Part shown: one piece after another, positions 11,288-23,310 of the stretch
Layout: each line of letters starts with the position of its first letter
Position numbering within the stretch: position 1 is the stretch's first letter
Assembly: GCA_024449915.1 (NCBI GenBank)
Contig: JAMZAV010000303.1
Span: 124,001-188,000 of the forward strand
Reading direction: 5' to 3'
Length of the DNA: 64,000 nucleotides
Origin: Sweltsa coloradensis
Lineage: Eukaryota > Arthropoda > Insecta > Plecoptera > Chloroperlidae
The notes under the pieces: generated by a model
Told to the model about the DNA's origin: nothing
Seen by the model: only the letters and a program-made list of their open reading frames with translations
The model's database searches: none
Position numbers and translations under genes: made by a program

Positions 11288-12644
11288 TTATTTTGCAAGT
11301 AAAAAGTTCATTTCTTAAATCGTTATGTATCCTTTAATATATTATAGGCATGATTGACTCTTGATTGACCCATGATCTTGATTGATTGAAAAGCAAAACA
11401 ATAATACTCCTAAAATGTCACACTTTTATGAGGGCTCATTATGTTACACGTGAGATTGAGACTTAATGTTAGTTTAGCATCAAACATGAAGGCATATAAA
11501 TTTCCTGACTTTCTGCAATTTCCTTAATCTTAAATCTTTTAAAAGGTCAATATTAATTTTATCATTTACTTTTTTATCAACTTTTTACACAATTTGGTTT
11601 TAGCTAGACGGTGAAAATGTTTAAATATTAATATAACATCGATTTATGTCATGTTGTGCAATATAATAGTTATCACAGGCACTTGTCAGTCACGTACTTG
11701 ACTCTAGTTATCTTCACGGATATCTACGGATTGAGATACCCAAAATTGATTAGACCGACACTGATATTATTACAGATAATACAAATTTATCACAAAGGTT
11801 TGATGATCCAGATCAGATTATATTGTATGCTTGATTTAAAAAATGTGTTGTTCCTTATTTCTGCTAATTAATTTCTGTAAACATGTAACTTTTGTAAAAA
11901 TGAGTATTGTACTTTTGTTTTCGGTCCCGAGAAAATAAAAGCACCATTCTTGTTTTTAACAAACATTTACAGATTAAAGTGCGTTCAGAACATGTTTTCA
12001 AACTTTCTGCACTCTCGACTTGTTCCGAAACCGAATTAAAATGCTTGTCCCGGGTTCCGAAACCAAGCTTTTCAAGAATTTATCTGTTATTGAAGCGTGT
12101 TCATAATACACTTTAAAAGGACTGTAAAAAGCATTTTATCGACTAAATACGCAATAATTGACTATATGTTTTCATTCCTAGGTAAAAGCTATAATTATTT
12201 CGTCAGTTTCCCCATATTACTTCACTCGTTTTAGTTAGCGGTTTTTCGTTATTTGCTCCGAAACCAATAACTCAGTGATGCTCAGGCATGATTCAGAATG
12301 CTACAACAGTATCTTCAACCGTTTTCGGAACGTACCTAAAGGCATATCTGCATATATTTCAGGTCCAAAATTCTCTCATGTGGAACCAGGTTCCGAACGT
12401 GCGTAAAAAAAGTGGTAGTCGATGTGGGCGTCGCCGATGTGGAATACCGCTTGTTCTGACCTTGGCAACTTGGCACTTAATAATCCCGTGACTTACGTTC
12501 ATACACAGCTCGCCTCATGAGACACGGCTTGTCAACCGCTTGTCTTCCAGTTCGCAGCTTGTCCGCTTGGAGCGGTCACATGGGGAGATTCAGTAACACA
12601 ATACGAAACATAAAGTATGCTAATTAGTTTGATATAAATCCATC
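11288..12644. other. Non-coding stretch, nothing recognised
   Basis: AT-rich sequence up to about 12240, then a somewhat more GC-mixed 300 bp. No gene, repeat or RNA call can be supported. Confidence 0.45.
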
Positions 12645-12766
12645 AGACTTGGGCATATGAATAGGAAAAGTGGTCAAATGGAATTTCACGTGAAATAAGA
12701 TGCAAGCGATCTGCCTATTTTGCATATTTTGCCTATTTTTAAAGATTGGTAAAAATGAATAGGTAA
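12645..12766 (+). repeat. 122 bp dispersed direct repeat, copy 1
   Basis: From AGACTTGGGCATATG to GAATAGGTAA this segment is identical by eye to 13574-13695, at a constant offset of 929 bp. It contains GCCTATTTTGCATATTTTGC-type sequence. The identity suggests recent copying. No terminal inverted repeat or target duplication identifies it as a known transposon. Confidence 0.9.
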
Positions 12767-13519
12767 CCTAAGTGGGCGTTGTCCGGTTCTCTCCGGTCAG
12801 CGTGGTATAGGCGATTAACCCGTGCTAAATGTTTCGTAAGCGATAGCGCGAGAACCCGACCACGGACCGGAATTATATTCATACTGTAAGAATCTATAAT
12901 CTTTCCTCTTTGCGTGGATATACATAACTCTGCTCTATCACAAATATTAATGACATTTGTTTTGAGTTGAAGTAAACTCTACATTTACACTGTTGCCAAA
13001 CCTTCCAAACTGCTCATGAAAAAGCACGTAAAACCATTTTGTCCGTGGCATCAGCATAACATTTGGTATCCGACTTGCATTGTGGCTACTGTGAGGTCAC
13101 TGGGTTCTACTAGATTATACATTACTAATAAAATATCCTTTAATGTGCCAACAAAATCTTGAATGCGAAGTACATTTAGCAACCATGGACAGGCGCGTGG
13201 TATGCGAGGATGCCACAGCTGCACACAACGTGGCTGCGTCTCGCTTAGGTTGCCGCTCAGTCAGAGTACATTTGCGACAGCGCGCAAACATGGGTCCATT
13301 TAACTCATAATAGTTTAAATTTAGGAAGCGTTATCGAGCAAAGTAGAATGCCATCATCTTCTTCACAAAATTATGCATCTTGTGATGTTATTGGTTTAGA
13401 TTTCTTTTGCGCGAGTCAAAAGATAGGGGCGAGTTACATTTTCGTACCATGCTAATTCTTATGGGCGCTGAGACCAGAGAGAACCAATTTCCTTCCCGCC
13501 TTCAAAACTTAGGTTCCCT
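12767..13519. other. Non-coding spacer between the repeat copies
   Basis: Mixed sequence with no gene signal. GC content is a little higher around 13170-13300. Confidence 0.4.
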
Positions 13520-13573
13520 ATAGGTAATAAATGAAAATTTGAACGGGAGTGAAATGAAAAAAGGGAGGACTCA
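13520..13573 (+). repeat. 54 bp repeat B, copy 1
   Basis: ATAGGTAATAAATG through GGGAGGACTCA recurs at 13688-13741 with one G/T substitution, giving a local period of 168 bp around the 122 bp repeat. Confidence 0.9.
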
Positions 13574-13695
13574 AGACTTGGGCATATGAATAGGAAAAGT
13601 GGTCAAATGGAATTTCACGTGAAATAAGATGCAAGCGATCTGCCTATTTTGCATATTTTGCCTATTTTTAAAGATTGGTAAAAATGAATAGGTAA
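13574..13695 (+). repeat. 122 bp dispersed direct repeat, copy 2
   Basis: Second copy of 12645-12766, positioned between the two 54 bp B repeats and overlapping the second B by 8 bases (ATAGGTAA). The B-A-B layout reads as a partial tandem duplication with a 168 bp period, or as insertion of A with duplication of its flank. Confidence 0.9.
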
Positions 13696-13741
13696 TAAAT
13701 GAAAATTTTAACGGGAGTGAAATGAAAAAAGGGAGGACTCA
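13688..13741 (+). repeat. 54 bp repeat B, copy 2
   Basis: Matches 13520-13573 with a single substitution, after which the sequences diverge. Confidence 0.9.
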
Positions 13742-14467
13742 TTTGATATCAAAATCATTGAAACTGATCACTTTGCCCCATAACATCTACATAATGACCA
13801 CTGTATTATCACGTATTCTAAGTTATATCTATAACCATATAAAAATGCAAGTAAAGTAATTTTTTGATCAGAAGTGTCAGTGAGGTATCATTCTTCCAAT
13901 ATACCTACCGAGTACCGATATCGCATAAGCGTTCCAGGATATCCGACCACATGGGCCGGGCGTCACGAGGGATACAAGGGCCTTCACCCCTACCCGTATT
14001 TCAGGAAAGGTAGAAAAATGTAATCGTCTAATCGCACTATTTATTCATTAATTATTATTTTAATAACACCAGAACTTGTTTGAACATTATTCTCCGCAAA
14101 CGGCAAAGGGTAACAACACACAAGGTTCGTTTATTATTAGGGCACACTTTGGCGATCCTCGTCACCCCTCTATTTATTGTTGAAATGTATTTATATAAAA
14201 AATTGTGAATGTGCGTTTAGATTAGAGCTTGGCATATAAATTGATATCTCGATACGATATATTGATATGCGTTAATATTTTACAGTTGGATATTTGGCTC
14301 CGTATCAAAATAACAAAATTTAAAATTAAATCAATATAAAAATCAAATTTAGGTAAATACGTAAAACACTAAAACGAAGATAGGAATTTTTCGGTAGTGT
14401 CGATGTGAAAGTCTTTTACACTGTAAATATCTAAGAAAAATGTAGTTCTTTAAATTTGATTTGGTTA
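13742..14467. other. Non-coding stretch, nothing recognised
   Basis: AT-rich with a short GC-mixed part near 13920-14000; no supported feature. Confidence 0.45.
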
Positions 14468-14530
14468 TGGTGGAGGTGTGGGGTTGGCTGATTATTCGCC
14501 CTGACTTTTACGAATGGTGAAGGTGCCGGG
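14468..14530 (+). other. Two imperfect tRNA-Ala 3'-end-complement motifs
   Basis: TGGTGGAGGTGTGGGG at 14468 and TGGTGAAGGTGCCGGG at 14515 are imperfect versions of TGGTGGAGGTGCCGGG, which is the complement of the tRNA-Ala acceptor 3' end plus CCA. Better matches lie at 25632, 30560 (minus) and 63590. They may be remnants of retrotransposon primer-binding sites. No LTR or gag sequence was recognised nearby, so the interpretation is tentative. Confidence 0.35.
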
Positions 14531-16730
14531 TCAAATACGTTTGTGAGAACGTAAAAACCGTTATAAATATTTGGCGATACCTTTTCAACCATTTTTTCCA
14601 CACATTTTTAGTAGCAGATCTCATCTTTTGATACATTTCTTTTTTATTGTAATTTTTTGTTCAAATAATAATTAATGAGCGATATCAATAAGTGAATGAT
14701 AACTCATGGGCCAGCTCTAGTTTAGCTTTGTTATGATTTACACTTGTGGAGTATTTGTACTCTGTTGTAATATGCATGATAATAAATAGATGCTATGTTA
14801 AACTCTTTTGATATAAACTGCAATGCACCAAATTGAAAGAAAAGAATCTAACATTCAAACAGTTCATGGATAGAACCCACTTTATATCTGGACGTTCTGC
14901 TCTCAATTTTATCTGAATCGCAACTCATCCGTAATATGTCATATTTTGAAATTTGCGAGCGCTTGAGGATTTCCATTCAAGTCAACTTATTTATTTAAAA
15001 AAAATCTTGCACGTCTTAACTTTACCATTTCTATTTCAGCCCAAATTTGAAAAAGGTATTGAAATTGTCTTTATTGACGGTCTAGCTGGAGGCTTTACTC
15101 ACTCAAAACCCCTTATACAACCGGCTGAATTGTGCTGTTTCGTCCTCTATAATACCCCGCCAACTAATTTTATAAATAGTTGGCTCCAGTTCAACTAACT
15201 TACTTTAAAATCACGACTCAAACGAACGCCAAGTTACCAATAAGGAACATAACTAGTTTATTGAAATAATTGCCACTTAGCCGTCCTGGCGTTACTAATT
15301 GCACCAGTTGCTAGTTTTGACAAAGCTCCCATGCAGATCATTAGTCAATCATCAGCCAATATATTATTGACAATAGCTACTGGCTACTGTTCACTGCAAC
15401 AACTCTTGTCATATGCAGCAACATAACGCTAATTAATACAGATAATTGTTTGTTCTAGTACAATTGAAATAGATTGTAAATATTAATTATCGCTGCTCTG
15501 TTTCGTTTTTTTATAACCTGTCTGTTTAACTAATCACCTTTTAATTGCAAGGACGTTTAAGGTAGGTTGCATTTTTATCTACAATCTAAAATTAATTAAT
15601 TGTGTTCATACCAGAAAACAAGTGAAGGAAGTTCTGGCAACAGATTTCAGAAATTGACTACCTACAATATAGCTTTTAGGACTATCGTTTCACATAATTT
15701 ACCTCGTATATATATACATTAAGACTATAAAACAAGCATTATTCTTATCAATAAACCCTTTTAAGAGACATTCTAATCCATTTTGAAGGGTTAAAAAGTA
15801 ACGACTGTTTTATATCCTAGTCCCCGAGTCCGGATCTTTGGATTCGATAACATCAGAACAAGAGCATTTATTTTACCTCTTAAACTCGTACAACTAAAAG
15901 CTTAACGAAATAAAACATTTTAATGATCTAACATTTTGACTACCTATAATTTTTCAAACGGCACTCACATCGCATTTTCCCCCTAATAATCGAGAAGCTT
16001 TTATATTTGGGTAATTTAGTAGTTAAAATCTTACACCTCGAAGTGGAAATGGGTGTAACTGAAGGAAATTAGTGTTGTAACTTGTAAGTTACACACGCGC
16101 GAGCTGTTCTATGCGAATTATTATCGGAAATTACACGGATAGAGGGGGACCGTTCTGTGATAACCATATAACTACACTGCGCTCGCACTATAAATGTGCG
16201 TTAGTAATTTCAAGCTAGCGTCATAATACACGTCTAGTTTAAACGGGCTTTTATTTCGTCATGTTATATCCAGGCAAATAGCCAGAAATCGCTTTAATCA
16301 TATTTAATGATAGTGTTGTCATTCATATCAGGAAAATGAACATGATCCAGGTATAATCAGTGAAGATAAATGAAACACATTCTTATAGGCTAAGCATTAC
16401 AATAACTCTATCTGACAAGCGAACAATGTTATATTATATTTTTGCGGGTATATAATAGATAATATTATTAGTCGATCAATGAAGTCAAATGTTAACTTTA
16501 TTCAGCTGAACGGTATTTCCCTTTTATGATCCAAAATGGGACAGGGAGGTTGGGGTCGACTTCATACTTATCATTAAGCAAGTAAACACAATATTGAAAA
16601 AAAAATTGTCGTGTACTTATTTATCTTTCTAACAACCTTACTTCCACATGTAACGAAAATGCACAGCCATGTCACAAAATATGAGCCTCTACGTTTCCAA
16701 AAAGTTGCGTTATGGCACCACGTGACCGAT
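14531..16730. other. Non-coding stretch; one acceptor-like site
   Basis: A pyrimidine tract ending in TTTCAG at about 15039 is followed by roughly 52 open codons (PKFEKGIEIVFIDGLAGG...). No family match or donor was found, so it is not called as an exon. The remainder is AT-rich and featureless. Confidence 0.4.
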
Positions 16731-16741
16731 CCCCCCCCCCC
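16731..16741 (+). repeat. Homopolymer C tract, 11 bases
   Basis: Eleven consecutive C following CGTGACCGAT. Confidence 0.85.
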
Positions 16742-17282
16742 AAGCCTAACCAGTCGCCGTAGCCACGAAGAGCTGGTTAGCACCGACATAAGTGGATTGG
16801 TTTCAAGTTACAGTCAAGATTGTGGTCAGTATAATTATGTTAATGAAGTAGTTTAGATTTACCTTGTGCTAAAAGCTATTACAAAATAATTTAATTTTCA
16901 ATTTGGGTAGGGAGTCAATTGACTTTTGCCAGTATTATTTTTCCTACAGTCATAAAGAAAGAGATTTGCATCAATGTTGGCGTTATTGTAAGTAACCGAA
17001 TTCCCCGTCTGGGTCCGGGGTAGAATAGGCCCAGAGCATGGCTCTGCTAATCGTAAAAGGCGATTCAAGAGAAAAAGTCCACCTCGCAAACATCAGCTAG
17101 AAAGAGCGGAGTATCTTATTACTCCCCGAAACTAGAGGCGAGCTCTGGCAATCGTCGTCGGGGACCTTGCCCCCCTCCCTTAACGACCCCCCGGCGATGA
17201 TGACAATGACACAACGAACGATGACAGATGATGAGAAACACCCCTTCCTCCCTTACCCGTGGCTGGTTCTGACCAGCATGGG
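16742..17282. other. GC-richer segment, possible decayed repeat
   Basis: Between about 16990 and 17290 the GC content is clearly higher than in the neighbours. It contains GGGTCCGGGGTAGAATAGGC and AATCGTAAAAGGCGATT, the latter an imperfect palindrome with 5 bp arms. The look is that of an old repeat, but boundaries and family cannot be set. Confidence 0.35.
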
Positions 17283-17294
17283 CCCCCCCCCCCC
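17283..17294 (+). repeat. Homopolymer C tract, 12 bases
   Basis: Twelve consecutive C after GCATGGG. Confidence 0.85.
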
Positions 17295-18556
17295 TTAGGC
17301 TAGAGTGGTGCATTATGACCTAACGGTTGACGCATCCTCAATCCTAATAATAAACAAAAGTAACCGAATTGTTGTATGATACGCACCTTAAATACGTAGC
17401 ACGTTTTAAATACTTATTGCAAATAAATCATGTAAAGGTGACGATGTTTTATAACTTTTTGACAATTCAATATTATATGAAAATTAACAATTGATACATT
17501 GTTCTAGTACATATCTACAATAACATTATGAGAAGTGCCAACGAGCCAAGCCTTCGTGTCTCTTAATCTATTAATAACTATTTAAAGTTTAAGGCATATT
17601 ATGTGGGCGAGTGCTGCGGATAAACAAAAATCCTTTTCAAAAACCCCTTTCCTGCTTCCTCTTGATATATTCTGAAATTTAGATTCAAACAACTTCGACA
17701 AGAATAACCGAAATTGAGTACGAGAGGCTAATGCAAAGCACATTACGCTTTAAACCCTCTGTCACGACCTTAATTTGTGTTAGTTGGGTAATTTTCAGCA
17801 AACAATTCATTTTACTAATTTTTTTCTGCGTATTTTTATACTTTTCAATATTTTTTAGCACAATTTTTAAGGAATTTAGGACAAATAATCGATTTGAAAC
17901 TAAAGCTATGATTTAAGTTCAGATTTAAATTTGAAGCACATTTCTAAAAGAAGATTTTATCTGATTTTATTTGTATATTTTAGATTTTGCTTATCTCAAA
18001 AACCAGTAATACTACAATGATATTAAATTTCCGGGAAAAAACAAAATTTTCACATTTTTAGCAATTTTTGCGGATGTGTATTTTCAATCTTTTCTAATTA
18101 AGGTAAAATTCATCCCATTGAAATGGGGATTTTTTTATTTCTTTTCAAATTCACCAATCTTTTTTAAATGTGGTCAAACTGAAAAACCTATCATTTACCC
18201 GGATTTAAGTTCAGAATTTCATGTCCATGGTCGTGGACGCCATGACTGAAAGGTTTAAAAGATGCTCAATAACCATTCAGAAACTAGAATTACAATTGAA
18301 ATATGTATTTCAAATGACTTAGTCATACATTTTCAAGGAGTGTTTAGAATAATCCACCCTGTAGTATGTTTTTGGTCTTGGAAGATTTCCAAATAATTCC
18401 AACTAATCACGATTAGTTTCACCCAAAACAACAAGAAAAAGTCCCACGTTGAAGTGATATTTGTGTTGCATTGCCTTCTGCATTCCAAGCAATGTACTGC
18501 TCGTGCGAAAGGAGACATACCTATAAAAATATCGTCAAATTTTAAATCAAGCAAAC
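17295..18556. other. Non-coding stretch left of the 5.3 kb element
   Basis: AT-rich and T-rich (for example 17800-18180). No gene or RNA signal. The last bases before the inverted-repeat element are GCAAAC. Confidence 0.45.
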
Positions 18557-18599
18557 CAGGGCCTGGATTCCCAAAAACGCCTAACTAAGACGTGTCCTA
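18557..18599 (+). repeat. Left terminal inverted repeat of the 5.3 kb element
   Basis: 43 bases beginning CAGGGCCTGGATTCCC and ending ACGTGTCCTA. They pair with 23831-23873, with C/T differences at repeat positions 15 and 41. Confidence 0.9.
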
Positions 18600-18742
18600 G
18601 TGTTAAGACGTGTCCTAACTAAGACACCACTAGGACATCTTAACTAAGACGTTCCTAAGACGTCCTAGCTAAGTCACGCCTATTCCCAAACGTGCCTAAG
18701 AAAATCTCAGACGTGTCCTAAATATTAAGACAAAGTAGCATT

Positions 18743-18802
18743 ACGTCATAGATGACGTCATCAATATAGACATTTTGGACCAATAAGGAGAAGTTATAAA
18801 AA
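18743..18802 (+). promoter_or_regulatory. Promoter-like cluster: CRE, CCAAT and TATA motifs
   Basis: In order, there is a half-matching TTACGTCA (18741-18748), a perfect palindromic TGACGTCA (18753-18760) as bound by CREB/ATF factors, CCAAT (18780-18784) and TATAAAAA (18795-18802). The CCAAT-to-TATA distance is shorter than typical. A start would be expected near 18825-18835, inside the element and pointing into it. This may be the promoter of a lost transposase gene or of a non-coding transcript. No open frame follows, so activity is inferred only from the motifs. Confidence 0.4.
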
Positions 18803-18959
18803 GCGCGCGAAATTTGAATTTTCTACTGTAGTCGAGTTTGTTGCCTATATACTGAGGGCATTTAGCAGAAGAATAGTGCAAAATGTGATACTATTTTACC
18901 TTAGGCAGAAAAATCGGAAATTTTCCGCTCTTTCATTTAAAGAACATCCTAAAAATATT

Positions 18960-19570
18960 TAATGGTAACTTTGAGCGGCAGGGCTGCCCAAAGTTAAAAA
19001 AATGTAGAATAAGTAGAAGAAAGGTGTGAAACGGGACTAGGAAAATTGGAAAATTTCCGCTCTTACACAAAAATATAATTCTACAAAATCGGGTGGTAAT
19101 TTTGAGTCCCAGGGGTAACCAAAGTGGGGAAAGTCAAAATATACAGATTACCTGATTAATGGTGCAATTAGGACTACACTAATAGGAAATTTTCTATTTC
19201 TTCGTCAAAACACAATTTTAAAAAAAACTCAGACAGTTACTTTGGGCCCCAGGGCTATCCAAAGTGGGAAGAGAAACTTATCTGACTTTGGATAACTCGG
19301 GGGGTGCCCAAAATTACCGTCCGATCAAATTCTGTTTGTGAAAGAGCGGAAAATTCAGCTTGTACTAGTACAGATATTTACAATCCTCAAAATTTGGAAA
19401 TTTTAATCACCCCTGACAGCCCACGCCCCAAAGTTACTATCAGATTTCTTTTGAATGTTGTTTTTATGAAAGAAAGGAAAAAATCCTTTTCAGAATTTTC
19501 AGTGTTCCTTTGTAGTAAATAGTAATATGTTGTTTTTTCACACTTTCGACAACCCTGGGGCCATAGTTAC
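18960..19570. repeat. Mirror-arranged degenerate repeats inside the element
   Basis: Three copies of a GTTACTTTGGGCCCCAGGGC-like module occur at about 18964, 19096 and 19237, spaced about 130-140 bp apart on the plus strand. After about 19285 related modules appear in the opposite orientation, near 19298-19320, 19415-19440 and 19550-19575. GAAAATTTCCGCTCTT-type words on the left are matched by AAGAGCGGAAAATTC at 19342 on the right. The block is therefore an imperfect large palindrome built from repeated modules and centred near 19285. Confidence 0.6.
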
Positions 19571-19911
19571 AATCAATTTATTTGAGGATAGTCATGAAAG
19601 TGCGGACAATGTTATTTTTTCAACCAAAGAAAAATTGGTACCGAACAGTCCTCACTAATACTATAAAATATTGCATTTCCAGTTACCATGCATAAATTTT
19701 GACATGATGGGAAATAATAATGATAGTTAAATACCCTCGAGTAGGCAAGCGATATGTCATCCCTAATAAAATAACACCTTAACCACCCCTTAAAATAGGA
19801 ATGCGGAGTGGCTGATTTTGTCTATAAATTTTCTGATTATTCAAATTAAAAATTAAAAATATTTTTGTACATATTTTAGTTCAATCAACCTACGTTCTTA
19901 CCACAATCACT

Positions 19912-20133
19912 CCCCCCCCCCAAACCACCACCACCACACATTATTGTGTGCGTGTGGGTTGTAGAGGGGGGGGGGGCACATCAACAAACTTGCCAAAATA
20001 TAATTTTCTAATGTTAATTATACTAATACAATAATAAGGAATACACAAATATATTCTTGTTATTGTTTAATGTATTTTGACATTTTATGCAATACTCCTC
20101 CCCCTTCATTAATTTTTTTTGTAGGGGGGGGGG
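19912..20133. repeat. Three G/C homopolymers in the element interior
   Basis: C10 at 19912-19921, G11 at 19966-19976 and G10 at 20124-20133. CAATCAACCTAC followed by TCTTACCACAATCAC-like sequence near 19877 recurs near 20510, and a weaker related copy lies near 20290. This part is probably a diverged tandem repeat. Confidence 0.7.
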
Positions 20134-20293
20134 CTATATTGACCATACATATCAGTTTTTCTCACTCTAGAGAACTCACTCTCGAAGAGGTTAACATGGG
20201 AATTGGTATTAGTTCGTATTATCTACATTATGATTACTTATTAAACGAAACCGAAATTATATTTCAAAATGTTTTGATCCTATTAACCAAATG

Positions 20294-22358
20294 ACCATTC
20301 TACAACCACTTATTCCACCACCACCAACACTTACTAGTTACTAGTAGTGGCCAGCACTAAATAGTGAGTTACCAATATTAAATTTGTCATGTGATAGATA
20401 ATAATTAATAGTTTACTGGGTGATATTTGATGACAACCATGCTCTCTTCTATACTTAATGATTCAAATAACTCATTGAAATAATGTTCTTACAATTTGTA
20501 TGTTATGTTCCAATCAACCTACTGTCTTTTACAACCCCCACCCCTTATGTTGCATTTTAATTTTACTAGAAGTAATCGGCACTAACCAGTGACTTACCAG
20601 CATGTTACCAAAAGTTCTACACCTTTCACCTACCTTTAAGTACATAAACACTATTTATTTGAACACTTTTGTGTCATGAGTGAAACGAAAATCATAATGT
20701 TAAGATAATAGCCCTTAATATGGCGTTATGTACAATTTGTATTGGGTAGTGGGTTACACAAAACTGTAACATATTCAACAGTAGGGACTACACAATTTAT
20801 AAATAATGTTTACTACATGTAGAGCATGTACTTAGAAACTGGTTTCTAGTTTCAAATAATATTTTTAAATTTACTTTTTTAAAACATTTTAACATAATAA
20901 TTATCAAACATTAATTGACCTGTAGCAATCTACAGCAGGCCAATATTGTCTTAACTAGGTATTTGAGTTGATATTCATTTAAATTCATAATTTTATATTT
21001 ATTTTATATTGTTCTATATTCATTTTATATTCATCATTATTCATTTTTATATTCGGTTCTGACTACAATTATTAAAATTGTAAAGTAAAATTGTAAATTT
21101 GTTGGTTAGTAGGCTCTGTTTGATATTAAATAGTAATGTCTTTCATTGTTAATTTTCTCATGCTACCTCTGAAATTTTTGCAGATTTAGTAAAATTAAAT
21201 TTCAAATTAATTTACTGTAGCAAACAACAATATAGGTAATTTAAATTTCAAAAAAATTAATTGGGTAGGCCTATAGGGTGAAATTATTTGTACACTTAGG
21301 GGCCTACTGTAGGGTATCAACTAGCTACCATCAGAAACATTTTCTTACAATATTAAAAAATATTTTAAAAAAACATACCCAGTAATTTGTATACTAATTT
21401 TTTTCAATGATCCTTTTCCAAATTCTATCAAGGAGGTAGGTAGGCTTAAGCAAAAACTAGCTTAAATTGATGGAAATGCATAAAAACATGAAGGTATGCA
21501 TACTCATTTATGAATGATATGTTTACTTTAGTCCCAACCTGTAGACAAACACATCACCAATTTGATGAAAAATTTCAATCTTTTAACCAAATTTTACAAT
21601 TGGTGGATAGCATAGGACGGTACTACCGGTATGTACTTGGTACTATCTTGTTAAAGGAAATTGTTATTAGACATGTGTCACTAGTCTACCAAAAATAACC
21701 CATTGAAGAATTATGACAATATGCCTAAATAGTGTTTCAAAAATACAAAGCGGAAACAATTTATTTTACTTTTTTAATACAAATTTACACTTTAGAGTAC
21801 CGGTAGTTAGCTTACAGTGCTTACCAGTCCTACTATATCCACTAACTTCAAATAAGTTGACAATGATTTTAGGGCCTACTAAGAATAATTTGCTTAGCCC
21901 TATTCTTTGTCACAGTATGGTGTAACTGTAAAATATTAGTGTGTGGAATTGCATTGGAAATGGGTTTCATTTTAGTTGTAGGCCTAGTCATGTTGGTTTG
22001 TTTGGTAGTTATTTTTGGGCAAACATTGTTAGAATCTACAAATGTGCTTATCTTAACATGCTGACTATAAATAACCAATCAAATTATTCAATTTTAATTT
22101 TAGATATACCTGCCTATATTACAGAGAACACAACCCTTATAATTATAAATGTTAAAATATGTCATGTAGGAGCAATATTTTACAAGGTAAAATAATGTGT
22201 TTAATCTGGATCAAGATGAAAGGATCAGTGGCTGGACCTCTGGGCTCCCTCCAGCTCCCAGCTCCAGTCCCAGAGACTGTCCAATGAACCTCTTCACTTC
22301 TGTTAAAATTTACTACTTGTCCACATTAAGAGGGATCTTAATATTATCTTTATTTTAC
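20294..22358. other. AT-rich interior of the 5.3 kb element, non-coding
   Basis: No open frame above about 84 codons and no transposase-like motif. The sequence is AT-rich with few landmarks. Confidence 0.45.
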
Positions 22359-22392
22359 CATAGAGATTAATACCAACCTATTAATCTCTATG
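22359..22392. other. Perfect 14 bp stem-loop
   Basis: CATAGAGATTAATA (22359-22372), loop CCAACC, then its exact reverse complement TATTAATCTCTATG (22379-22392). It could be a small structured RNA, the end of a nested miniature element, or chance in AT-rich DNA. Confidence 0.6.
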
Positions 22393-22599
22393 ATTATACA
22401 AAATTATCCTGCTATTATATTCTACCATACCTACAAGAACCAATCATTGATATTCACTAAATATGGCAGAATGTAAAATTGTTCATGCAATTTAAATAAT
22501 TACTAGGCCTAGATCTTGTTATAAATAAATAAAAGGATGCAGTTTACCTAGAGCCTACTGCTGCAGTAGGTTTCACCGCTCATAGTCATAGAAGTAGGG

Positions 22600-23310
22600 C
22601 CTACTGACTTAAATTGATTGAAACTAAATAGGCCTACCTACACTGAGATACAACAAGCTATTCGTATGCGCTTAATCTTGTCACTCGGTTAGCAGCAGCC
22701 GCGAATGATCAATATACGAAAGATCGCTTTGCGGTTCGTAATGCATTAATGAGTTAAAACTTATAAAATGTACTCTTTATGAAGTAGGCATCATAGGCCT
22801 ACTTAAAAGCCTAAGCCTAGACATAGCTGTAGGTGAAGCCTAGAGCTCAGGTTAGGGCAGTTGTTAGCCATAAGCCAAGTCATAGGGCTAGGCCTAGGGA
22901 CAAGTCTATCGTTGCAGCCGTCTTGGCCAAGACGACAGTTAGGCCTAGCTTAGCTAGCCCAGAGGCCTATTAGCAAACCTATGTAGGCCTACAGCCAGTA
23001 GGCTACCTGTAGGGCCTATAGTAGGCTAGGCCTACCTAAAGTTACAGCTTAGGGCCTAGGCTAGGCCTAGACCTTTAGATTGGATTAGGTCCCTCCCTGG
23101 GGATAGGCTAGCTAGGCCTTGGCCTATAGCCTCTCTGCATTTCATTTCAATTAGTGATTTACTGTAAGGGCCTCATGTATATTTTTCTAATAAATAGGAT
23201 TGTAGGTGTAGGCTACTTGGGCTAGGCCTAGCCCTAGGCCTTTAGCCTACAGGTAAGAGAAGAGGTCGCAACTCTTGCAAGCCAATGCTCTAGCCTAGCC
23301 TCCTAGGCCC
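22600..23310. repeat. AGGCCTA-rich tract
   Basis: The palindromic core AGGCCT, mostly as TAGGCCTA or GTAGGCCTAC, occurs well over a dozen times in about 700 bp. There are many overlapping variants such as CTAGGCCTAG and GTAGGCTACC. The tract lies at the right interior of the 5.3 kb element. The motif also occurs singly elsewhere in the window (for example near 10620 and 21268), but nowhere at this density. Confidence 0.75.
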
